Positions 58,536 through 64,000 of a DNA stretch of 64,000 bases are shown here, one piece after another. The DNA is from Mycolicibacterium diernhoferi. Lineage in GTDB: Bacteria; Actinomycetota; Actinomycetes; Mycobacteriales; Mycobacteriaceae. Location: assembly GCF_019456655.1 (NCBI RefSeq), contig NZ_CP080332.1:5022001-5086000 (forward strand), written 5' to 3'. Position numbers and translations under genes: made by a program. How positions within the stretch are numbered: the stretch's first letter is position 1; each line of letters begins with the position of its first letter. The notes below the pieces were generated by a model, which was not told where the DNA came from, did no database searches, and was given only the letters and a program-made list of their open reading frames with translations.

Positions 58536-59705
58536 GTGCCGAACAGGCTCGAAACGGTGGGACAACCGGCCCTTGCCGCGGTCCTGGCCCTGGTGCTGCT
58601 GCCCGTCGGCGTGCCGGCGATCCGGGACGGCGCCCTCGCCATGGGGTGGCGGGTAGCGCTTGCCTGTGCTCTGCTCGCGCTGCACATCGGCGTCGCGGCG
58701 GCGCGGCGGTGGCCGGTTCCCGCCTTCGCCGGCGGCGCAGCAGCCTGCCTGATCCTGGTCGCCGCACCGAATCTCGCCGCCGCCACGGCCGCCATCGACA
58801 CCACCGATTACAGCCCCATCCTGCTGCCGAGCAGTCTGTGTTTCTTCGTGCTGCTCTACTCCGTCAGTGCACACACCGACGCGCCGTGGCCCAGGATCGG
58901 TCTCGCCATCGGCCTGGTCGGGTCGGTGTTGACCGTCGCCCGACTGTGGGATTACCGCGGGATGCCGGTCGCCGGCTGGGCCTGGTGGTTGATGTTGGGC
59001 ACCACGGCCGTCGGCGGGACGGTCGCCGCCTGGGCGCTGGGCCGCTACCGGGCCACCCGTGCGGCCTGGACGGTCCAGCTCGAAGAACGGGTGGCCGCCG
59101 ACGAGCGCCGTCGGATCGCCCGCGAAATGCATGATGTGGTGGCACATTCGGTGGCGGTGATGGTCAGCCATGCCGAAGCGGGCAGGCTGGTCGTCCCGAA
59201 TTCACCGGAGCGGGCCCCGGAGATCTTCACGACGATCGCGGAGGTGGGCCGCGAGGCGCTGGCCGAGATGCGCGGACTGCTCGGGGTGCTGCGTGATGAC
59301 GTGTCGGCCGAAGACAACCCGCCCGCCGAACCGCAGCCGGGGCTGGCCGAGGTGCCCGCGCTCGTCGACCGGATGTGCGGCGCCGGGGTACCGACCGGAC
59401 TCTGCATGCCCGAGGATCTGCGGATCTCCTCGGCGCTCGGGTTGACCGTGTACCGGGTGGTGCAGGAGGCCTTGACCAATGCGGCGCGCCACGGCGGACC
59501 CGGCGCCGCCGCACATGTCCGGGTCGAGTGCGGATCGGGGAAACTCGTTGTGACGGTGAGCAATACATCGGTGATGACGCCGGCCGCGGCGGCTCCCGGC
59601 CGCGGACTCACCGGTATGCGCGAGCGGGTGGCGGCAACCGGCGGGGCATTGACCACCGGACCGGTGGACGGTGCCTGGCGGGTGCAGGCGGTGCTGCCGC
59701 TGTGA
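58536..59705 (+). CDS. NarL/DesK-type sensor histidine kinase
   Basis: 389 residues. Five to six N-terminal helices (about 10-165) form the sensor. HisKA_3 dimerisation/phosphorylation domain: RRRIAREMHDVVAHSVAVMVSHAEAG with H199 the phospho-acceptor. HATPase: VYRVVQEALTNAARHG (N box) and GRGLTGMRERVAATGG (G box). The signal is unknown. GTG 58536 is leaderless. Overlaps the response regulator by 4 nt (GTGA). Confidence 0.93.
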   Translation: MPNRLETVGQPALAAVLALVLLPVGVPAIRDGALAMGWRVALACALLALHIGVAAARRWPVPAFAGGAAACLILVAAPNLAAATAAIDTTDYSPILLPSSLCFFVLLYSVSAHTDAPWPRIGLAIGLVGSVLTVARLWDYRGMPVAGWAWWLMLGTTAVGGTVAAWALGRYRATRAAWTVQLEERVAADERRRIAREMHDVVAHSVAVMVSHAEAGRLVVPNSPERAPEIFTTIAEVGREALAEMRGLLGVLRDDVSAEDNPPAEPQPGLAEVPALVDRMCGAGVPTGLCMPEDLRISSALGLTVYRVVQEALTNAARHGGPGAAAHVRVECGSGKLVVTVSNTSVMTPAAAAPGRGLTGMRERVAATGGALTTGPVDGAWRVQAVLPL

Positions 59706-60364
59706 GCGCCATCCGAGTGGCGGTGGCCGACGATCAGGAGCTCATCCGGTCGGCGCTGCGGATGATGGTGGACAGTCAGGACGATCTGGAATGGGTGGGC
59801 GAGGCGGCCGACGGGCATGCCGTGCTCGCGTTGGTGCGATCACGACGGGTCGATGTGGTGTTGATGGATCTGCGCATGCCCAACCTCGACGGCATCGCCG
59901 CCACGGCGACGATTACCGCCGAACAGCCCGGATGCCGGGTGATCGCGCTGACCACCTTCGACCTCGACGAGTACGCGTTCCCCGCGCTGCGAGCCGGGGC
60001 CAGCGGGTTCCTGCTCAAAGACGCGCGCAGCGAGGACATCGTCGAGGCCATCCGCACCGTGCACGCCGGTCACGGGGTGATCGCACCGTCGACCACCCGC
60101 AGGCTCATCGAACACGTCGCCGCCTCCCCCGCCCGCGGCGACCGGGCCGACACCGTGCGCGCCGTGCTGACTCCCCGTGAGTTGGACATCCTGCTCCACA
60201 TCGCCACCGGGGCAACCAATCGCGAGATCGCCGACCGGCTGCATCTGGCCGAAGCCACCATCAAGACCCACGTCGGGCACGTGCTCGCCAAACTCGGTCT
60301 GCGGGACCGGGTTCAGGCGGTGATCCTGGCCTACCAGTCCGGACTCGCTCATCCTCCGGGATGA
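59702..60364 (+). CDS. NarL-type response regulator
   Basis: 220 residues. Receiver: IRVAVADDQELIRSALRMM with phospho-acceptor D56 in VVLMDLRMPNLDG, then TTFDLDEYAFPALRAGASGFLLKD. LuxR HTH: LTPRELDILLHIATGATNREIADRLHLAEATIKTHVGHVLAKLGLRDRVQAVILAYQ. Partner of the overlapping kinase; the controlled genes are not evident, perhaps its own operon. Confidence 0.94.
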   Translation: MSAIRVAVADDQELIRSALRMMVDSQDDLEWVGEAADGHAVLALVRSRRVDVVLMDLRMPNLDGIAATATITAEQPGCRVIALTTFDLDEYAFPALRAGASGFLLKDARSEDIVEAIRTVHAGHGVIAPSTTRRLIEHVAASPARGDRADTVRAVLTPRELDILLHIATGATNREIADRLHLAEATIKTHVGHVLAKLGLRDRVQAVILAYQSGLAHPPG

Positions 60365-60421
60365 GGTCCCAGCGACCTGAGACCGATGCGGCGGGCCGCC
60401 GGCGCGGCACACAGTCGAGAT

Positions 60422-61003
60422 ATGAAGATTCCCGATGCCGTCCATACCCGTCAGCCGTGGCGCATCCACGAGCTGACAACGGACTTCGAGATCCTCGACG
60501 TCTGGTCGTTCCGGGCGCCGGGTGCGGGGCCGGGTGACCTTGCCGCCATGTTCGCCGTCATTCAGGCGGCCGGCGCCCAACCCAAGCCCCACAGCCTGAC
60601 CCGGCTGCTGTTCGCGGTGCGCTGGAAACTCGGGCGGGTGTTCGGCTGGGACGAAGTACCGCCCGGCGCGCAGCCCCTGAGCGCGCGGCTGCCCGCCGAC
60701 CTCCTGCAGCCCGGCACCGATACAGCGGTGCGCGGCCTACCGTTCACCTTGCTGTACCAACTACCCGACGAGATCGCACTGGAGGTGCGCAACCGGACCG
60801 TGCACGGGGTGGCGCATCTGGGCTGGGTGCACAACGCCGGTGGTGGGTATGCGCTGCAGATGGCGGTGCTGGTGAAGCCCGACGGCCCGCTCGGCCGGGC
60901 CTACCTGGCCGCGATCGCGCCGTTCCGGCACCTGGTCGTCTATCCCGCGCTGACGCGGCAGTGGGAACAGGCCTGGACGCGCCGGCAGCCCACGATCCAC
61001 TAG
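60422..61003 (+). CDS. DUF2867 protein
   Basis: 193 residues: RQPWRIHELTTDFEILDVWSFRAPGAGPGDLAAMFAVI, LTRLLFAVRWKLGRVFGW, LSARLPADLL, LYQLPDEIALEVRNRTVHGVAHLGWV, LVKPDGPLGRAYLAAIAPFRHLVVYPALTRQWEQAW. This is the DUF2867 pattern, a START/SRPBCC-like lipid-binding relative without known function. ATG 60422 follows the response regulator by 57 bp. Ends 30 bp before the tRNA. Confidence 0.8.
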   Translation: MKIPDAVHTRQPWRIHELTTDFEILDVWSFRAPGAGPGDLAAMFAVIQAAGAQPKPHSLTRLLFAVRWKLGRVFGWDEVPPGAQPLSARLPADLLQPGTDTAVRGLPFTLLYQLPDEIALEVRNRTVHGVAHLGWVHNAGGGYALQMAVLVKPDGPLGRAYLAAIAPFRHLVVYPALTRQWEQAWTRRQPTIH

Positions 61004-61033
61004 AGTCTTGAGCGCCTGTGCAAACAGGTCCCC

Positions 61034-61106
61034 GCCCCCGTAGCTCAGGGGATAGAGCACGGCTCTCCTAAAGCCGGTGTCGCAGGTTCGAATCCTGCCG
61101 GGGGCA
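61034..61106 (+). tRNA. tRNA-Arg (anticodon CCU)
   Basis: 73 nt: acceptor GCCCCCG/CGGGGGC with discriminator A, D-arm GCTC-AGGGGATA-GAGC, anticodon stem CGGCT/AGCCG with loop CTCCTAA (anticodon CCT, reads AGG), variable GTGTC, T-arm GCAGG-TTCGAAT-CCTGC. CCA is not encoded. No integrase gene or duplicated tRNA end is visible nearby. Confidence 0.95.
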
Positions 61107-61369
61107 CTCCGGGCGAAAATCGGTTACCACCCCACCGGGCAGTGGCCGGCGACGGCGATCCGATTCCGGCCGTCGGGTGGGTACGGTCCGTCGGGCAGAC
61201 CTGAGTGTGACTTCGCACGTCAACCGCACAGTATGGGCCAGCGCACGACGGAAAACGCGTTCGACTCGGACGTCCCGCGGGTGTCTGGGTAAGGTCGTAG
61301 CCGTTGACTGTCATACCGAATTACGGCGCGACCGGGGCGAAAGCCCCAGGGGGAGGACTTGATTTTCCC
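61107..61369. other. Intergenic region before the receiver-phosphatase gene
   Basis: 263 bp without a supportable gene. It includes TAAGGT (61287-61292), a possible -10 giving a leader of about 65 nt, and GGGGGAGGA (61350-61358) as a ribosome-binding site, unusually far (about 13 nt) from ATG 61370. TTG 61304 is in frame and could be a leaderless start that adds 22 residues. Confidence 0.4.
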
Positions 61370-62584
61370 ATGCGCGCACCACAGAACCCACTGCCCTCAC
61401 CGGGCCCGAATGTTGCCACCGCCGCCGGTGGACGACGACTGTCCCTGCTTCTGGTCGAGGATGACCGCGCCGACGCGTTGCTGGTGGAAGAGCTGATCGC
61501 GGACACCACCGGGGAATTCGACTTCGTCTGGTCTCCGTCCATCGCGCATGCCGCCCGGACCCTGACCACCCATCGCCCCGACTGCATCCTGCTGGACCTG
61601 AACCTGCCCGATGCCAGCGGCATGGATGCCGTACACCAGTTGAGCAAACTGGACCCCACCGTCCCGATCATCGTGCTCACCGGGCTCAACGATGAACATT
61701 TCGGCATATCCGCGGTGTCCTCGGGTGCCCAGGACTACCTGGTCAAGGGCCGAGTCGAACCCGACACCCTGCGCCGCGCCGTGCTCTACGCCATCGAACG
61801 CAAGCGCGCCGAGCTGGCCAGCGTCGATCTGCACTCCAGCCGGCTGCGCGCCATGGAGAACGCCCGCCTGGAGCGCGGCCTGCTGCCGTCGCCGGTGCTG
61901 GAGGAATCCCCCGGGGTGCAGATCGTCACCCGGTCCCGCCCCAGCCGGCAGGACGCCCTGGTCGGAGGCGATTTCTTCGACGTCGTGCAGACCGCCAACC
62001 GCACGGTGCACGTGATGATCGGCGATGTCGCCGGCCACGGCCCCGATGAGGCGGCACTCGGGGTGGCCCTGCGCATCGGCTGGCGCGCGCTGACCTTCGC
62101 CGGCCTGCGCGGCAACGAGCGGATGCGCGAACTCGACCGGATCCTGACGACCGAACGCCCGAGCCGGGGGATCTTCGCCACGCTGCTGAGCGTGGCGTTG
62201 GAACCCGACAGCGGACGCTTCACCGCGGTCCGGGCCGGCCACCCCGGCATGCTGTTGCAGGGCGACGGGACGGTGGACTGGCTCGAACCCAAGCCCGGCG
62301 CGGCACTCGGCCTCGGCGCCCGGGAATGGCCGGTCGAACATTACGAGCTACCCGAGGGGTACGGCCTGCTACTGCTCACCGACGGTTTGTTCGAGGGCCA
62401 CTCCGGCCGCGGCGATGAACGCCTCGGGGAGCAGGGGCTGCTGGCGATGGCGCGATCCCTGGCCCACCTGCCCGGCCGCGACTTCGTGGAGGGCCTCATC
62501 GAGCACGCCGAATCCCGGGCACAACTGCACGGCGGGCTCACCGACGATATCGCCGTGATCCGGGTGGAGCGTTCAAGCTCATGA
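61370..62584 (+). CDS. Response regulator with PP2C/SpoIIE-type phosphatase output
   Basis: 404 residues. Receiver (about 24-140): LLLVEDDRADALLVEELIA, phospho-acceptor D76 in CILLDLNLPDASG, VLTGLNDEHFG, DYLVKG. Short coiled linker (LRAMENARLERGLLPSP). PP2C/SpoIIE phosphatase (about 170-400): GGDFFDVVQ (metal Asp), GDVAGHGPDEAALGVALRIGWRAL, ATLLSVALEPDSGRFTAVRAGHPGMLL, LLLLTDGLFEGHSG, GLTDDIAVIRVE. This RsbU-like output dephosphorylates anti-sigma-factor antagonists, so it may feed a SigF/SigB-type partner switch. Overlaps the following kinase by 4 nt. Confidence 0.92.
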   Translation: MRAPQNPLPSPGPNVATAAGGRRLSLLLVEDDRADALLVEELIADTTGEFDFVWSPSIAHAARTLTTHRPDCILLDLNLPDASGMDAVHQLSKLDPTVPIIVLTGLNDEHFGISAVSSGAQDYLVKGRVEPDTLRRAVLYAIERKRAELASVDLHSSRLRAMENARLERGLLPSPVLEESPGVQIVTRSRPSRQDALVGGDFFDVVQTANRTVHVMIGDVAGHGPDEAALGVALRIGWRALTFAGLRGNERMRELDRILTTERPSRGIFATLLSVALEPDSGRFTAVRAGHPGMLLQGDGTVDWLEPKPGAALGLGAREWPVEHYELPEGYGLLLLTDGLFEGHSGRGDERLGEQGLLAMARSLAHLPGRDFVEGLIEHAESRAQLHGGLTDDIAVIRVERSSS

Positions 62585-64000
62585 AGCTGACCGTGCAGGG
62601 CTGGCAGAACCTTGTGCTCTCCGTCATCGGTCTGGTGGTGCTGGTCGGCGCGATCGGCGCCACCGTCCTGGTGAGCCGGGCCGACACGGTGTCCAACGAG
62701 ATCCGCGACACGATTCAGCCGGCGCGCATCGCCGCCTATCAGTTGCAGGCCGCGCTGCGGGATCAGGAAACCGCGGTCCGCGGCTACCTGCTCACCGCCG
62801 ACCCTCGATTCCTGGACCCCTACAACGACGGGCGCACCGCCGAGGCTGCTGCGGCCCAACAGATCCGGGACAGCCTGTCCTCGTACCCCGACCTGCTCGC
62901 CGATCTCGACGCGATCGATGCGGCCGCCGCGACCTGGCGCGCCGAATACGCCGACCCCATGGTCACCAGCGTCGTGCCGGCCAATCCGGCCGACGTCTCC
63001 GAGCAGAACTCCGAAGAGGGCAGGGTGCTCTTCGACCGTCTTCGCGATCTGTTCGCCGGGCAGAACGAGCACCTCAGCGAGGCCCGGGTGGCCGGTCTGG
63101 CACATCTGGACCAGATCCGCGGCTGGCGGGACGCGGTCATGCTGACGATGATCCTGGCCTTCTTCACGATGGCGGTGCTGCTGGCGGTGGTGATCCGCAC
63201 GGCCGTCTCGGCACCGCTGGGAGCGCTGGCCGCCGCCTGCCGTCGGATCACCGAGGGCAACTTCGGTGAGCGCATCATTCCGCGCGGGCCCCGCGACATC
63301 CGGGCGATCGGCGCCAGTGTCGAGGACATGCGGCAGCGGATCGTGGATGAACTCGAGGTATCCCAGACCGCGAAGGCCGCGCTCGCCGAACAGGCCGATG
63401 AGTTGCGGCGCTCGAACGCCGAACTCGAGCAGTTCGCCTACGTCGCATCCCACGATCTGCAGGAGCCGCTGCGCAAGGTGGCCTCCTTCTGTCAGCTGCT
63501 GGAGAAGCGCTACGGCGACAAACTCGATGAGCGCGGTACCGAATACATCGGTTTCGCCGTCGACGGCGCCAAACGGATGCAGGTGCTGATCAACGATCTG
63601 CTGACCTTCTCGCGGGTCGGGCGGCTCAACGCGAAGACCACCGAGGTGGACCTCAACTCCGTCGTCGATGCCGCCATGGGCAATCTGACCACCGCGATCG
63701 GCGAGTCGGGGGCGCAGATCGTGCGCCCGGCCGAGCCGCTGCCCACCATCGACGGCGACCCGACGCTACTGGTCATGGTGTGGCAGAACCTGATCGGCAA
63801 CGCCGTGAAGTTCCACCGCGAGGGTGTACCGCCCCGCATCGAGATCGAGTGCCGCGAAGGCACCGGTGAGCATGCCGACAAGTACCTGTTCACGGTGACC
63901 GACAACGGGATCGGCATCGGCGAGGAGTTCGCCGACAAGGTGTTCGTCATCTTCCAGCGGCTGCACGGCCGCGATGCGTACTCCGGCACCGGGATCGGGC
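62581..64000 (+). CDS. CHASE3-HAMP sensor histidine kinase (3' cut by window end)
   Basis: At least 473 residues, open at the window edge. One N-terminal helix (LVLSVIGLVVLVGAIGATVLV), a CHASE3 extracellular domain (RIAAYQLQAALRDQETAVRGYLLTADPRFLDPYNDGR), a second helix (VMLTMILAFFTMAVLLAVVI), HAMP (SAPLGALAAACRRITEGNF), coiled coil (ELRRSNAELEQFAY), HisKA with H291 in VASHDLQEPLRKV (bacteriophytochrome-like), and HATPase with NLIGNAVKFHR and DNGIGIG. It starts in ATGA overlap with the receiver-PP2C gene, its likely partner. Confidence 0.93.
   Translation, partial: MKLTVQGWQNLVLSVIGLVVLVGAIGATVLVSRADTVSNEIRDTIQPARIAAYQLQAALRDQETAVRGYLLTADPRFLDPYNDGRTAEAAAAQQIRDSLSSYPDLLADLDAIDAAAATWRAEYADPMVTSVVPANPADVSEQNSEEGRVLFDRLRDLFAGQNEHLSEARVAGLAHLDQIRGWRDAVMLTMILAFFTMAVLLAVVIRTAVSAPLGALAAACRRITEGNFGERIIPRGPRDIRAIGASVEDMRQRIVDELEVSQTAKAALAEQADELRRSNAELEQFAYVASHDLQEPLRKVASFCQLLEKRYGDKLDERGTEYIGFAVDGAKRMQVLINDLLTFSRVGRLNAKTTEVDLNSVVDAAMGNLTTAIGESGAQIVRPAEPLPTIDGDPTLLVMVWQNLIGNAVKFHREGVPPRIEIECREGTGEHADKYLFTVTDNGIGIGEEFADKVFVIFQRLHGRDAYSGTGIG

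Noticed and set aside
55150..58767. A 1205-codon minus-strand open frame covering katE and the AI-2E gene.
   Set aside because: Composition is His/Asp/Gly/Arg-rich with no recognisable domain, and both genes beneath it have clear families and catalytic residues. It is typical third-position GC shadowing.
61034..61106. tRNA-Arg(CCU) as an integration site for a genomic island.
   Set aside because: No integrase gene, no duplicated tRNA 3' end and no composition change were seen around it within the window.
1..64000. CRISPR array or classical defence island.
   Set aside because: No regularly spaced direct repeats and no cas, restriction-modification or toxin-antitoxin genes were recognised. 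The DUF222/HNH protein is the common mycobacterial 13E12 type.

Overview
The window is high-GC actinobacterial DNA and almost certainly comes from a fast-growing, pigmented Mycobacterium (Mycolicibacterium). The first evidence is gene content in an order I recognise from Mycobacterium tuberculosis: M23 peptidase, uvrD1, chorismate mutase, pgi, an SDR (Rv0945-like), a second Fpg (Rv0944-like), then ligD/ku, an SDR and DapB-like pair (Rv0927c/Rv0926c-like), mntH and an Rv0923c-like gene. The second is a sigK/rskA operon with ufaA1. Further support comes from two KstR-type operators, a 13E12-type HNH protein, and many genes whose -10 hexamer (TANNNT) lies 6-7 nt before an ATG/GTG, the mycobacterial leaderless arrangement. 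M. tuberculosis locus names are from memory, not from a search.

Layout. 1-7.7 kb: cell-wall peptidase end, small membrane protein, UvrD1 helicase, chorismate mutase, succinate-semialdehyde-type dehydrogenase, glucose-6-phosphate isomerase, O-methyltransferase. 7.7-11.2 kb: a disturbed patch with a broken MmyB-type regulator, a P450, an IS30-family element inserted inside a terminator-like hairpin, and a collagen-like secreted protein. 11.2-18.3 kb: SDR, Fpg-like glycosylase, FUSC-type membrane protein, holin-like protein preceded by a perfect 65-bp tandem repeat, cobF, AurF-type diiron oxygenase, MFS exporter. 18.3-24 kb: a KstR-controlled divergent pair, DUF4440 protein, ROK regulator, MFS, DUF5709 protein, glycosyltransferase, 52-residue membrane protein.

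24-31.6 kb is a tightly overlapped carotenoid operon: crtE-crtI-crtB-crtYc-crtYd-methyltransferase-crtU-Rieske. The split lycopene cyclase plus CrtU points to aromatic carotenoids of the isorenieratene type. crtYc has no ordinary start codon where the family starts. 31.6-41.8 kb is accessory: secreted protein, 13E12 HNH protein, diguanylate cyclase, VOC protein, RNase HI, a TetR-controlled three-gene membrane operon, a second TetR/SnoaL operon, a hydrolase, a haloalkane dehalogenase remnant, and a MarR/epimerase pair. 41.8-45 kb encodes bacterial NHEJ (LigD and Ku).

45-49.6 kb: tRNA-Ile(UAU), a possible pseudoknot, a KstR-box SDR operon, mntH, and a two-domain gamma-glutamyl cyclotransferase/poly-gamma-glutamate hydrolase-like protein. 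49.6-54.3 kb: the operon FAD oxidoreductase-DUF1365-ufaA1-sigK-rskA, with a SigK-like promoter in front, so sigK probably drives its own operon. 54.3-64 kb: F420-type oxidoreductase, large catalase, AI-2E family protein, a NarL-type two-component pair, DUF2867 protein, tRNA-Arg(CCU), a receiver-PP2C phosphatase, and a CHASE3/HAMP histidine kinase cut by the window end.
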